DNA from: Dyella_A sp050749815
GTDB lineage: Bacteria > Pseudomonadota > Gammaproteobacteria > Xanthomonadales > Rhodanobacteraceae
DNA length: 64,000 nt
Direction of reading: 5' to 3'
Assembly: GCF_050749815.1 (NCBI RefSeq)
Contig: NZ_CP192735.1
Coordinates: 1,240,001 to 1,304,000 of the forward strand
This document shows positions 39,629 to 47,840 of this stretch, piece by piece. Each line of letters starts with the position of its first letter. Position 1 is the first letter of the stretch. The notes beneath the pieces were generated by a model. That model was not told the origin of the DNA, searched no databases, and saw only the letters and a program-made list of their open reading frames with translations. A program made the translations under genes and the position numbers.

Positions 39629-41110
39629 ATGCAACTGACGAACCTCCGCAAGGAGTGGTTCTCCAACGTTCGCGCCGACGTGCTCGCCGGCACCGTGGTC
39701 GCCCTGGCGCTGATTCCCGAGGCGATCGCCTTCTCCATCGTCGCCGGCGTCGACCCGAAAGTAGGCCTGTACGCCTCGTTCTGCATCGCCGTCACCGTGG
39801 CCATCGTGGGCGGCCGGCCGGGCATGATCTCCGCCGCCACCGGCGCGATGGCGCTGCTGATGGTGACCCTGGTGCGCGACCACGGCCTGCAGCACCTGAT
39901 GGCCGCCACCTTGCTCACCGGCGCGTTCCAGATACTCGCCGGCGTGTTCAAGCTCGGCGCGCTGATGCGCTTCGTCTCCAAATCGGTGGTGACCGGCTTC
40001 GTCAACGCGCTGGCGATACTGATCTTCATGGCGCAGCTGCCCGAGCTGATCGGCGCGCCGTGGCAGGTCTACGCGCTGGTGGTGGCGGGGCTGGCGATCA
40101 TCTACGGCGTGCCGCGCTTCACCAAGGTGATCCCCTCGCCGCTGATCTGCATCGTGGTGCTGACGATCTTCACCGTGCTGGCCGGCGTGCACGTGCGCAC
40201 GGTGGGCGACATGGGCACGCTGCCGGACAGCCTGCCCACGTTCCTGTTCCCGCAGGTGCCGTTCAACCTGGAGACGCTGCGCATCGTGCTGCCCTACTCC
40301 CTGCCGATGGCGGTGGTGGGGCTGCTCGAATCGATGATGACGGCGGCGATCGTGGACGAGTTCACCGACACGTCCAGCAACAAGAGCCGCGAGTGCATCG
40401 GGCAGGGCACGGCGAACATCGTCTCGGGCCTGTTCGGCGGCATGGCCGGCTGCGCGATGATCGGGCAGTCGGTGATCAACGTGAAATCCGGCGGCCGCGG
40501 GCGGCTGTCCACGCTGTGCGCGGGCATCTTTCTGCTGATCCTGGTGGTGTTCGCACGCCAGTGGGTAAGCCTGATTCCGATGGGCGCGCTGGTGGCGGTG
40601 ATGATCATGGTGTCGATCGGCACCTTCAGCTGGTCGTCGGTGAAGAACCTGCGCACGCATCCCAAGTCGTCCAGCGTGGTGATGGTGGCCACCGTGGCGG
40701 TGGTGGTGGGCACGCATGACCTGGCCAAGGGCGTGCTGGTGGGCGTGCTGCTCAGTGCGCTGTTCTTTGCGCGCAAGGTGGGCCGTTTGCTGCACATCGG
40801 TTCGGCGTTGAGCGCCGACGAGCGCATTCGCGAGTTCCGCGTCACCGGCCAGGTGTTCTTCGCCTCGGCGGAGAGCTTCATCGCCGGCTTCGATTTCCGC
40901 GAGGCGCTGGACGGCGTACGCATCGACGTCAGCCGCGCGCACTTCTGGGATCTCACCGCCGTCAGCGCACTGGACAAGGTGGTGCTGAAGTTGCGCCGTG
41001 AAGGCACCGACGTAGTGGTGCACGGCCTCAACGAGGCCAGTGCCACCCTGGTCGATCGCCTGGGTGTGCACGACAAGCCCAACGCCGTCGAACAACTGAT
41101 GGGCCACTAG
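39629..41110 (+). CDS. SulP-family inorganic anion transporter with STAS domain
   Basis: 493 residues, about 12 membrane helices, beginning MQLTNLRKEWFSNVRADVLA with the family signature PEAIAFSIVAGVDPKVGLYA. A C-terminal STAS domain (about 400-493, FRVTGQVFFASAESFIAGFD and VIDVS-like RIDVSRAHFWDLTAVSALDK) follows. Transports sulfate, bicarbonate or another anion. Start is taken at ATG 39629 rather than 39575 because homology begins with MQLTN. The universal stress gene 41120 follows after 9 nt, likely in the same transcript. Confidence 0.93.
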   Translation: MQLTNLRKEWFSNVRADVLAGTVVALALIPEAIAFSIVAGVDPKVGLYASFCIAVTVAIVGGRPGMISAATGAMALLMVTLVRDHGLQHLMAATLLTGAFQILAGVFKLGALMRFVSKSVVTGFVNALAILIFMAQLPELIGAPWQVYALVVAGLAIIYGVPRFTKVIPSPLICIVVLTIFTVLAGVHVRTVGDMGTLPDSLPTFLFPQVPFNLETLRIVLPYSLPMAVVGLLESMMTAAIVDEFTDTSSNKSRECIGQGTANIVSGLFGGMAGCAMIGQSVINVKSGGRGRLSTLCAGIFLLILVVFARQWVSLIPMGALVAVMIMVSIGTFSWSSVKNLRTHPKSSSVVMVATVAVVVGTHDLAKGVLVGVLLSALFFARKVGRLLHIGSALSADERIREFRVTGQVFFASAESFIAGFDFREALDGVRIDVSRAHFWDLTAVSALDKVVLKLRREGTDVVVHGLNEASATLVDRLGVHDKPNAVEQLMGH

Positions 41111-41119
41111 GACAACACC

Positions 41120-41974
41120 ATGAACACCGTACTGACCTGTCTGGACCATTCGATCTACACGCAGAGCGTGCTCGACCACGCCATCTGGGCCGCGACGCGC
41201 CTGGGCGCGGGCATGGAGCTGATGCACACGCTGGACCGTCATCCCGAGCATGCCGTTACCGCCAATCTCAGCGGCAGCATCGGCCTGGGCAGCAACGAAG
41301 CCCTGCTGCAGGAACTGGCCGCGCTGGACGAGCAGCGCAGCAAGCTGGCGCTGGAGCGCGGCCGCGCCCTGCTCGACGAAGCGGTGCGGCAGGCCCGCGC
41401 CCAGGGCGTGGAACCGGCCCATCCGCGCCTGCGCCACGGCGACCTGGTGGATGCGCTGGCCGAGCTGGAGTCGGGCTTCGACCTGCTGGTGATGGGCAAG
41501 CGCGGCGAGGCCGCCGACATGGCCAAGCTGCATCTGGGCTCCAACGTGGAACGCGTGGCGCGGGCGATCGATCGCCCGATGCTGGTGGCCTCGCGCGCGT
41601 TCAAGCCGATCGAGCGGGTGCTGATCGCCTTCGACGGCAGCCCCAGCGCACGCAAGGCGGTGGAGCTCGCTGCCCGTCATCCGCTGCTCGCGGGCCTGCA
41701 ATGTCACGTCGTGATGGCAGCCAGCGAGTCGGCCGAGAGCAAGGCGGCTATGCACTGGGCCGTCCAATTGCTGGATGCGGCAGGCGTGGAGGCGCGTATG
41801 GAGACCATCCCGGGCCACGCGGACGCAGTGATCGCCGACTATGTGCGCACCCATGCGATCGACTTGGTAGCGATGGGTGCCTACGGTCACTCGCGCATCC
41901 GCCAGCTCATCGTGGGCAGCACGACCACCACGATGATCCGCAGCTGCCTGGTGCCGATCCTGCTGCTGCGCTGA
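41120..41974 (+). CDS. Tandem-domain universal stress protein
   Basis: 284 residues with two UspA domains. The first ends with MGKRGEAADMAKLHLGSNVE and the second with MGAYGHSRIRQLIVGSTTTT, each bearing the G-2x-G-9/10x-G-S nucleotide-binding motif of ATP-binding USPs. It follows SulP by 9 nt, a SulP-USP pairing that suggests the stress protein tunes anion transport. Its 3' end converges with another USP gene only 6 nt away. Confidence 0.93.
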   Translation: MNTVLTCLDHSIYTQSVLDHAIWAATRLGAGMELMHTLDRHPEHAVTANLSGSIGLGSNEALLQELAALDEQRSKLALERGRALLDEAVRQARAQGVEPAHPRLRHGDLVDALAELESGFDLLVMGKRGEAADMAKLHLGSNVERVARAIDRPMLVASRAFKPIERVLIAFDGSPSARKAVELAARHPLLAGLQCHVVMAASESAESKAAMHWAVQLLDAAGVEARMETIPGHADAVIADYVRTHAIDLVAMGAYGHSRIRQLIVGSTTTTMIRSCLVPILLLR

Positions 41975-41996
41975 ACACGTTCAGTGGCGCAGCAGC
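41961..41996. terminator. Hairpin spanning stops of two convergent USP genes
   Basis: TGCTGCTGCG-CTGAA on the left pairs with TTCAG-(TGG)-CGCAGCAGCA on the right, with a 4-nt CACG loop and a three-base bulge. The arms lie in the last codons of both genes (leucine-rich ends). No T-run follows, so it is a candidate bidirectional terminator or RNA-end stabiliser. Confidence 0.5.
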
Positions 41997-42808
41997 ACCG
42001 GCAGCGCGGCGTCGGCCAGCACGTGCCGGGTGGCGCCGCCCAGCGCCCATTCGCTGAAGCGGCTGCGGCCATAGGCGCCCATCACCAGCAGGTCGGCGTC
42101 GACCTGGGCGGCGCCTTCCAGCAGGGCCTCGCCTGCCTCGCCGGCATCGCTGGCGAGCGGTCGGTGTTCGGCATGCACGGCGTGGCGCTGCAGGTACAGG
42201 TCGATGTCCAGCGGCGGCTTCCAGGTGATCTCCGGGTAGGTGCGGCGTAGCGGCCCTTCCAGCAGCACCACCCGTGAAGCGCGCTGCAGCAGTGGCATCG
42301 CCGCGTGGATCGCACGCACCGCCTCCTGCGAGCCGTTCCAACCGATGGCGATGCAGTCCAGCGACACCCGCGCGATCGTATGGCGCGGCACCAGCACGCA
42401 CGGCAGGCCCACGCTGAGGATGATCCGGGCCAGTTCTGCCGGCGCATGCGTGGCCGGATCGGCGCCGCGATCGAGCAGCAGCAGGTCATGCCAGGTGCCG
42501 ATGTGCGCCAGCGCGCCAGCCACATCGCCCTCGGCCGCATGCCACGCTGCCTGCGGCGCGCCCTGCTCACGTGCCCAGTGCAGAAACGGCTGCGCGTGCG
42601 CTTTCGCCAGCGCGGCGGTTTCGCGCGTGCTGGCGAGGATCGCTTCGAGCAGTTCGGGCGAGCTGTAGGTCGGTGCCAACTGCAGCGGCGAGGGATACAC
42701 GAACGCGCCGGTCACCGCCGATCCGGTCAGCGCCGCCAGCCGCACGCCGTATTCGGCCGCTCGCGTCCAGGCGTCGAGTGAGCGTACGTGGATGAGGAAA
42801 TCGTTCAT
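41981..42808 (-). CDS. Tandem universal stress protein
   Basis: 275 residues. N-terminal FLIHVRSLDAWTRAAEYGVR and the second domain ending LLVMGAYGRSRFSEWALGGA. The terminal loop has G-x-x-G-9x-G-G-A instead of G-S/T, so nucleotide binding is less certain. Its ATG at 42808 has a perfect FNR-type box 64.5 nt upstream (42866), the same arrangement as the BON and DUF883 genes. Confidence 0.9.
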   Translation of the reverse strand: MNDFLIHVRSLDAWTRAAEYGVRLAALTGSAVTGAFVYPSPLQLAPTYSSPELLEAILASTRETAALAKAHAQPFLHWAREQGAPQAAWHAAEGDVAGALAHIGTWHDLLLLDRGADPATHAPAELARIILSVGLPCVLVPRHTIARVSLDCIAIGWNGSQEAVRAIHAAMPLLQRASRVVLLEGPLRRTYPEITWKPPLDIDLYLQRHAVHAEHRPLASDAGEAGEALLEGAAQVDADLLVMGAYGRSRFSEWALGGATRHVLADAALPVLLRH

Positions 42809-42865
42809 GGCCAGTCGCCTGTATTGCCGGAGGTGACCAGTGTCCAGCGCGTGCCCGGCGGAGGA

Positions 42866-42879
42866 TTGATCGGGATCAA
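42866..42879. promoter_or_regulatory. Perfect FNR-like box upstream of USP 41981
   Basis: TTGAT-CGGG-ATCAA is identical in both half sites to the FNR/ANR consensus TTGAT-N4-ATCAA. Centred 64.5 nt before the ATG of the minus-strand USP. Also lies in the promoter region of the USP at 43081. Confidence 0.8.
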
Positions 42880-42935
42880 CCGCGCGCGCATCGACGCCGG
42901 AGCGGATCGATCATGCATCGCCCCGAGCGCCCGGG

Positions 42936-42949
42936 ATGACATGGATCAA
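42936..42949. promoter_or_regulatory. Secondary FNR-like box (one mismatch) for USP 43081
   Basis: ATGAC-ATGG-ATCAA keeps a perfect right half site and nine of ten bases of TTGAY-N4-RTCAA. It is centred 138.5 nt before the 43081 start codon, or 72.5 nt if the gene starts at 43015. It is weaker than its neighbour at 42866. Confidence 0.45.
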
Positions 42950-43080
42950 GCATCGCCCGATCCAACGCGTGCAAGGTGTGCTCGAACCCTCTTTTCCCTC
43001 GGTGTGCGGTGCGCATGTACGCGTCTGCCATGACGACTCCTTTCAGCGCCCAAGCGTCCGTCCCTCCCTCCGGAGCGGGC

Positions 43081-43911
43081 ATGCGCGACGTCCTCACCTA
43101 CTGCAGCGATTTTCGCCAGTGGAGTTCCTGCGCGGGTTACGCCGCGGAACTGGCCGCGACCCTGGGCGCGTCGCTCACCGGGCTGCACGCGGGCGAGCCG
43201 CTGCCGGTGATGCCGGCGGCCGGCAACGTCACTTCCGGGCTGGCCGAATGGATGGCCGAGGCCACCGACGAGGTGCACTACGCCATGTTGGCCGGGCGCG
43301 AGTTCGCCGCCTGGGCGCGCGGCCTGGGCGTGGAGGAGACGCACTGGCAAGTGGCGCTGGGCGATCCGCGCGACGTGCTGGAGGCGGCCGCCGCCACCGC
43401 CGACCTGGTGGTGCTGGGCCGGCCCGTGCAGATCGACGCCGGGCCCATGGCCGCGCTGCTGCGCAGCGTTCTGCTGTCCGGCCAGCCGTGCATCGTGGTG
43501 CCGCTCACCTCGTGCGTCATGGGACGGCTGGAGCGCATCGTGGTGGCCTGGGATGGCTCGTCGGCGTCCACGCGATCGCTGCATGCGGCGATCCCGTTGC
43601 TGCGCAAGGCCAACGACGTGTGGCTGCTGCGCGCGGCGCATCCGCGTGAGAGCGAGCGGATCGTGGCGCTGCAGCCGCCGTTCGATCCGCTGACGCACCT
43701 GCGCAACCACGGCATCGAGGCCAGCCAGGAGACCGTCGCCACGCACGGCACCGCGGCCGGGCATGCGCTGCTGGCGGCGGCATCGCTGCACCGCGCCGAC
43801 CTGCTGATCGCCGGCGCCAGCGGCAAGGCCCGGCGCAGCGAGGCGCGGCTGGGCGAGACCACCGATTACCTGCTGCAGCACGCGACGCTGCCGCTGTTCC
43901 TGCGGCACTGA
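43081..43911 (+). CDS. Universal stress protein (two-domain)
   Basis: 276 residues starting MRDVLTYCSDFRQWSSCAGY with two UspA-like halves; the C-terminal nucleotide loop IAGASGKARRSEARLGETTD has G-x-x-G-9x-G followed by Glu instead of S/T, so ATP binding is doubtful. I chose 43081 because CCGGAG lies 7 nt upstream; in-frame ATGs at 43015 and 43030 could add 17-22 residues and would give a shorter leader from the 42936 box. Confidence 0.85.
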   Translation: MRDVLTYCSDFRQWSSCAGYAAELAATLGASLTGLHAGEPLPVMPAAGNVTSGLAEWMAEATDEVHYAMLAGREFAAWARGLGVEETHWQVALGDPRDVLEAAAATADLVVLGRPVQIDAGPMAALLRSVLLSGQPCIVVPLTSCVMGRLERIVVAWDGSSASTRSLHAAIPLLRKANDVWLLRAAHPRESERIVALQPPFDPLTHLRNHGIEASQETVATHGTAAGHALLAAASLHRADLLIAGASGKARRSEARLGETTDYLLQHATLPLFLRH

Positions 43912-43913
43912 GC

Positions 43914-43937
43914 GCTCGCCGTTGCCGGCCGGCGAGC
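43914..43937. terminator. Hairpin GCTCGCCG/CGGCGAGC after USP 43081
   Basis: Perfect 8-bp arms with an 8-nt loop directly after the USP stop, with a further hairpin ATCAC/GTGAT at 43959-43974 before the converging gene. No T-run. Likely bidirectional terminator region for the convergent pair. Confidence 0.5.
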
Positions 43938-43976
43938 GGCCGGCACGCCCGGTTGACCATCACTGGCCGGTGATCG

Positions 43977-45251
43977 CTAGTCGACGATCTCCGCATCGTC
44001 ATCGAGCGGCTCGACCGCCTCGGTCTCGTCCAGGTGAAACACCGCGTCGAACTGCTCGGACAGCGAGGCGCTGAAGTAGTGGCTGGCGTACTCGGTGTCG
44101 GGCCGATAGATCACGCCGATGGCGCGTTCCAGCATCGGATCCTGCAGCGCCCTCGCCGCCGCGCTTTGCAGCGGCAAGTAGAAACGGTCCAGCCGCGTGT
44201 GGTGCAGCAGCGCCTCGAAACTGTCGCTGCGCGCCGGCTCGCCGCCCCACTCGCTGGCGGCGGTCACGTGCCCGGTATAGGTGGTGAAGCCCACCAGCAA
44301 CGCCTCGCGCGCACCGACCCGCCGACGCACCAGCTGGCCTACGTTCCACTCGCCGGCGTGGCCCATCTGAGTGGCGCGGGTGTCGCCCAGATGCGAGTTG
44401 TGCGCCCACACCACCAGCCGCCCGGCGCGGCCACCCGCGCGCAGATACTCCTCCAGCGCAAACAGGGTCTGCGTCATGTGGTAGTCGCGCAGGTTCCAGC
44501 TGCTCTGGCGGCCGGCGAACATGCTGCGGTAGTAGGCCTCGCCACTGACCACCACGTGCGCGTTGCGCTCGGCGGCGAACTGCGCCTCGCGCGCGGTGCT
44601 GCCGTCGTGCTGGCGGTAATCCGGCGCGCGCTGCAGCAGCTCGGTCAGGCGTTGCTGCACGGCCTCGCGGCAATCCGGGCGCAGTCCCATCACCGCTTCG
44701 TAGCCGTAGCGCTGCGGATCGCGCACGTGGTCGAGCGCGGCGTACTGCTCGCGCGCCAGCTCGGCCTGCTCCGGGTCGACCCGCTCCAGGTAGGCCACCA
44801 CCGCCGCGGCCGAGCGGTACAGGCTGTACATGTCCAACCCGTAGAAGCCGATCTGCGTCTCGGGGCGGCGCCGCAGGTTGTAGCTGCGCAGCCAGCGGAT
44901 GAACGGCAGCACGTCGGCATTGCGCGACATCCAGCGCGGGAACCGTTCGAAGGCGTCGAATGCCTGGGCTAGCGATTCGCTGCCGCCGCCGACGTAATCG
45001 TGCAGGTGCCAGGCGTCGGGCCAGTCCGCCTCCACAGCCACGGCGTCGAAGCCCTGCTCGACGATCAGCCGGCGGGTGATGTCTGCGCGCATCCGGTAGA
45101 ACTCGCGGGTGCCGTGGGTGGCCTCGCCGAGCAGCACGAACTGGCGTCCCACGCTGGCGTCCAGCAGAGCGTCGTAGTCGTGATCCGCCTCGTCCAGACG
45201 CACCGCCATGGCGCGGATCGCCTCCAGTGGCGTGGCAACGATCGTGCTCAT
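43977..45251 (-). CDS. Erythromycin-esterase-family protein
   Basis: 424 residues. Family motifs are QFVLLGEATHGTREFYRMRA near the start, AVEADWPDAW, and VVWAHNSHLGDTRATQMG, containing the Glu and His residues required in EreA/EreB-type enzymes. It could be a metal-independent hydrolase of a small ester or a stress-related enzyme; homologs often sit beside phosphoribosyltransferases, as here. Its ATG overlaps the preceding gene's stop by 4 nt (ATGA), so it is co-translated with the PRTase-hydrolase fusion. Confidence 0.92.
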   Translation of the reverse strand: MSTIVATPLEAIRAMAVRLDEADHDYDALLDASVGRQFVLLGEATHGTREFYRMRADITRRLIVEQGFDAVAVEADWPDAWHLHDYVGGGSESLAQAFDAFERFPRWMSRNADVLPFIRWLRSYNLRRRPETQIGFYGLDMYSLYRSAAAVVAYLERVDPEQAELAREQYAALDHVRDPQRYGYEAVMGLRPDCREAVQQRLTELLQRAPDYRQHDGSTAREAQFAAERNAHVVVSGEAYYRSMFAGRQSSWNLRDYHMTQTLFALEEYLRAGGRAGRLVVWAHNSHLGDTRATQMGHAGEWNVGQLVRRRVGAREALLVGFTTYTGHVTAASEWGGEPARSDSFEALLHHTRLDRFYLPLQSAAARALQDPMLERAIGVIYRPDTEYASHYFSASLSEQFDAVFHLDETEAVEPLDDDAEIVD

Positions 45252-46546
45252 GCGACGAGCCAGCGGGTGAACCAGTCCGCGGCCAGCGCGGCCACGCGCT
45301 CCAGTGCGCCGGGCTCTTCGAACAGGTGGGTGGCGCGCGGCACCAGCACCAGCTCGGCGCTTTCCTGCATCAGTGCCAACGCCTGGCGGTTGAGCATGAT
45401 CACGTCGGTATCGGCGCCGCCGACGATCAGCAGCGTCGGCGCGGTGATCTTCGCCAGCGCGGCGGTGCCGGCCAGATCGGGACGGCCGCCGCGCGAAACC
45501 ACGGCGGCGATCCGCTCGGGCTGCTGCGCGGCAACCACCAGCGCCGCCGCCGCGCCCGTGCTGGCGCCGAACAGGCCGACCGGCAGCGCGTGCAACGCCG
45601 GCACACCCGCCGCCCACCTCACGGCCCGGCCCAGCCGCGAGGCGAGCAAGGCGATGTCGAAGCGCATGCGCCGATCGGCGTCCTCGCTGGTGCTGAGCAG
45701 ATCGAACAGCAGCGTCGCCAGACCATGCTCATGTAGCACGCCGGCCACTGCCCGGCTGCGCGGGCTGAGCCGGCTGCTGCCACTGCCGTGGGCGAAGATC
45801 ACCACGCCGCGCGCCTGGGGCGGCACGGTGAGATCGCCCTGCAGCGTCACGCCGTCCAGGTGCAGCTGCACGCTCTGCATGGCCGTCGCCGCCTTCGTCG
45901 ATGGCGCGGCGGCCAGGAGTTCGATCACCTCTTCATCCGGCACCGCCTCAAAGCGCTGGTAGAACTGCCCCACGGCGCGAAAGTCGGGCGGGGCACTGAG
46001 GCAGACCACGTCATCGGCCTGCCCCTTCAGCTCCACCAGACTGTGCGGTGCGGCCACGGGCACGGCGCAGATCAGGCTCGCGGGATGACGGGCGCGCACC
46101 GCGGCGAGGGCCGCGCGCATGGTGCTGCCGGTGGCCAGCCCATCGTCGACCACGATCACCACCCGCCCCGCCGGATCGATAGGTGGATGCCGCGGTCGGT
46201 AGCGATGACGACGCTGGCGGATCAACGCCAGTTGCTGCGCGGTCTCGCGCGCCACGTACGCCTCGTCGGCCCCGGTGGCCGCGGCGTAGTCGCTCAGCGA
46301 CACGCGCCCCTGCTCGTCGACGGCGCCGATCGCCAGTTCCGGATTGCTCGGCGCGCCGAGCTTGCGCACCAGCACCACGTCCAGCTCGCCGTCGAGCGCA
46401 TCGGCGATCACCCGCCCCACCGGCACACCGCCGCGGGGTATCGCCAGCACCAGGGGATGCTGGCCTCGGTAGATTCGCAGTGCGCGGGCCAGCTGTTCGC
46501 CGGCGTCGGCGCGATCGACGAACCCTTCGGTATAGGTCGCTGCCAT
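45248..46546 (-). CDS. Phosphoribosyltransferase-alpha/beta hydrolase fusion
   Basis: 432 residues in two parts. Residues about 15-210: type I PRTase fold with the PRPP-binding motif VVIVVDDGLATGSTMRAAL. Residues about 225-430: alpha/beta hydrolase with nucleophile elbow GASTG in LPVGLFGASTGAAAA and a late Asp-His (GGADTDVI, RATHLFEEPG), dienelactone-hydrolase-like. This domain pairing is known in actinobacteria near erythromycin-esterase-type proteins. GGAGGA lies 9 nt before the ATG. It starts the operon with the esterase downstream. Substrate unknown. Confidence 0.9.
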   Translation of the reverse strand: MAATYTEGFVDRADAGEQLARALRIYRGQHPLVLAIPRGGVPVGRVIADALDGELDVVLVRKLGAPSNPELAIGAVDEQGRVSLSDYAAATGADEAYVARETAQQLALIRQRRHRYRPRHPPIDPAGRVVIVVDDGLATGSTMRAALAAVRARHPASLICAVPVAAPHSLVELKGQADDVVCLSAPPDFRAVGQFYQRFEAVPDEEVIELLAAAPSTKAATAMQSVQLHLDGVTLQGDLTVPPQARGVVIFAHGSGSSRLSPRSRAVAGVLHEHGLATLLFDLLSTSEDADRRMRFDIALLASRLGRAVRWAAGVPALHALPVGLFGASTGAAAALVVAAQQPERIAAVVSRGGRPDLAGTAALAKITAPTLLIVGGADTDVIMLNRQALALMQESAELVLVPRATHLFEEPGALERVAALAADWFTRWLVA

Positions 46547-46636
46547 GGGGAGTCCTCCGCTGTCCCTTCCACTGCGATGCAGGCCCCCTCGCGACGCACC
46601 GCCCGGCGATGCTCGGCCGCCTGGCGAGTCGCCGCG

Positions 46637-46650
46637 TTGACCTGCATCAA
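46637..46650. promoter_or_regulatory. FNR-like box upstream of PRTase-hydrolase gene
   Basis: TTGAC-CTGC-ATCAA, both half sites within TTGAY/RTCAA. Centred 97.5 nt before the PRTase fusion ATG. It is one of two boxes in the 356-nt divergent region 46547-46902, which otherwise holds no gene and an inverted repeat near the CBS gene. Confidence 0.7.
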
Positions 46651-46667
46651 GCCGATCGCGCCTGCGC

Positions 46668-46681
46668 TTGATGCAGATCAA
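46668..46681. promoter_or_regulatory. Perfect FNR-like box in PRTase/CBS divergent region
   Basis: TTGAT-GCAG-ATCAA is a perfect FNR/ANR consensus site, 31 bp (center to center) from the site at 46637, near three helical turns, so two dimers would face the same side. It probably serves the CBS gene to the right as well as the PRTase gene. Confidence 0.8.
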
Positions 46682-46803
46682 CAACGGCCGACCGCAGCCA
46701 CGCACAGTGATCGCATGCCCTGCTGCGCCGGAGCCGCCGATGCCCTCTGCCTGTACCTGCTGCGCACGTCGCGCCGTGATCGATCGCGGGTGACGCGGTG
46801 GGG

Positions 46804-46851
46804 CGCGTGCCGCATCACTGGCCACATGGCGCGCACCGGCCGCGGCACGCG
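46804..46851 (+). repeat. 10-bp inverted repeat in CBS-gene leader
   Basis: CGCGTGCCGC at 46804-46813 and its exact complement GCGGCACGCG at 46842-46851 flank a 28-nt spacer; the right arm ends 51 nt before the CBS ATG. If transcribed from the 46668 box region it would form a long hairpin in the leader. Could also be chance in GC-rich DNA. Confidence 0.4.
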
Positions 46852-46902
46852 AGCTCGGCCCACGTCGAGCCATCCCTTCCTGTCCAACCGGAGAGCGCGT
46901 CC

Positions 46903-47352
46903 ATGCGCATTGCCGACCTCTGTACCCGTGTGGTGGTGAGCACCCAGGCCACGGTGAGCGTGCGCGACGCGGCCGAGGCGATGCGTCAGCATCACGTCGG
47001 CGCCCTGGTGGTGGTGGAGAAGCCCAACGGCGAGCGCATTCCGGTGGGCGTCGTCACCGACCGCGACATCGTGGTGGCGGTGGTCGCCACCGGCGGCAAT
47101 CCGGACAAGCTCACGCTGGGCCAGATCATGAGCCGGCCGGTGGTCACCTGCACCGAATCCGAAGGGCTGTTCGCCGCCATCCTCACCATGCGCGAGCACG
47201 GCGTGCGCCGCCTGCCGGTGCTCAACGCCAAGGGCGGCTTGGCGGGCATGGTCAGCGCCGACGACATCTACGGTGCGCTCGGTGCGCAGATGGTCGACCT
47301 GGGCGAGGCGCTGACCCGCGAGGAGACGCGCGAGATGCAGGAACGGCCCTGA
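46903..47352 (+). CDS. Two-CBS-domain protein
   Basis: 149 residues with two CBS motifs (VSVRDAAEAMRQHHVGALVV, then GLFAAILTMREHGVRRLPVL) and the D-R-D/S-A-D-D loops of a Bateman module. Stand-alone CBS proteins bind adenine nucleotides and act as energy or redox sensors; one is part of the mycobacterial hypoxic response. I chose ATG 46903 because the CBS motif starts there; an upstream start at 46798 would only add low-complexity sequence. Confidence 0.9.
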   Translation: MRIADLCTRVVVSTQATVSVRDAAEAMRQHHVGALVVVEKPNGERIPVGVVTDRDIVVAVVATGGNPDKLTLGQIMSRPVVTCTESEGLFAAILTMREHGVRRLPVLNAKGGLAGMVSADDIYGALGAQMVDLGEALTREETREMQERP

Positions 47353-47361
47353 ACCGACAGC

Positions 47362-47390
47362 GCGCCGCCAGGGCCGCTGCCCGGCGGCGC
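47362..47390. terminator. Strong bidirectional hairpin between CBS and DUF883 genes
   Basis: GCGCCGCC-A-GGGC, loop CGCT, then GCCC-GGCGGCGC: a 12-bp stem with one bulged A in the 39-nt convergent gap. Symmetric, so it can terminate both directions; no T-run is present. Confidence 0.6.
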
Positions 47391-47391
47391 C

Positions 47392-47691
47392 TCAGTCGAA
47401 GCGACCGCGGCCCAGCAGCCCCAGCAGAAAGGCGCCCGCGGCCACCGTGCCGATCAGCACCCACGGCTGTTCGCGCACACGCTCTCGCGCACGCGCCATG
47501 CGCCGACCGGCACGTCCGGCCGCATCGCGTTCGAGTTCCACCAACTGGTCGCGCACGGAAACCAGCTTGGCCCGCGCTTCCTCCGCCAGGCCACCGGCGT
47601 CGTCGGCGGCATCGTGCAGCAGCCGTTCGAGATCGCTGTTGATCAGGCCCAAGTCGCGGCGCAGGCGGTCGGTATGGATAGGTTGGTTCAC
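47392..47691 (-). CDS. DUF883 (ElaB/YqjD)-type membrane protein
   Basis: 99 residues: a helical N-terminus (DLGLINSDLERLLHDAADDA), a basic segment (RAGRRMARARERVREQPW), then one C-terminal membrane helix (VLIGTVAAGAFLLGLLGRG). This is the ElaB/YqjD layout; in enterobacteria such proteins tether ribosomes at the inner membrane in stationary phase. ATG at 47691; a perfect FNR-type box is centred 64.5 nt upstream. Confidence 0.88.
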   Translation of the reverse strand: MNQPIHTDRLRRDLGLINSDLERLLHDAADDAGGLAEEARAKLVSVRDQLVELERDAAGRAGRRMARARERVREQPWVLIGTVAAGAFLLGLLGRGRFD

Positions 47692-47748
47692 GGCGCACTC
47701 CTTCGATCAAGGTCGCCGCCACCCTAGCCCGGGGGCACCCGTCGCCAG

Positions 47749-47762
47749 TTGATACGCATCAA
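47749..47762. promoter_or_regulatory. Perfect FNR-like box between DUF883 and host-attachment genes
   Basis: TTGAT-ACGC-ATCAA matches the FNR/ANR consensus exactly. It is 64.5 nt before the DUF883 start and 85.5 nt before the ATG at 47841, so it can serve both divergent genes. Confidence 0.8.
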
Positions 47763-47840
47763 GGGGCGGTGCCGTGGCGGTGCCTACAGTGCCCCATACA
47801 GACCATCGCAGGCACACGCCCCAACGGGCAGGAGGAAGCA

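Noticed and set aside
46744..46939. Cys-rich short + frame in the CBS leader
   Set aside because: No good ribosome binding site and it runs into the CBS gene in a different frame; composition resembles a chance frame in GC-rich DNA.
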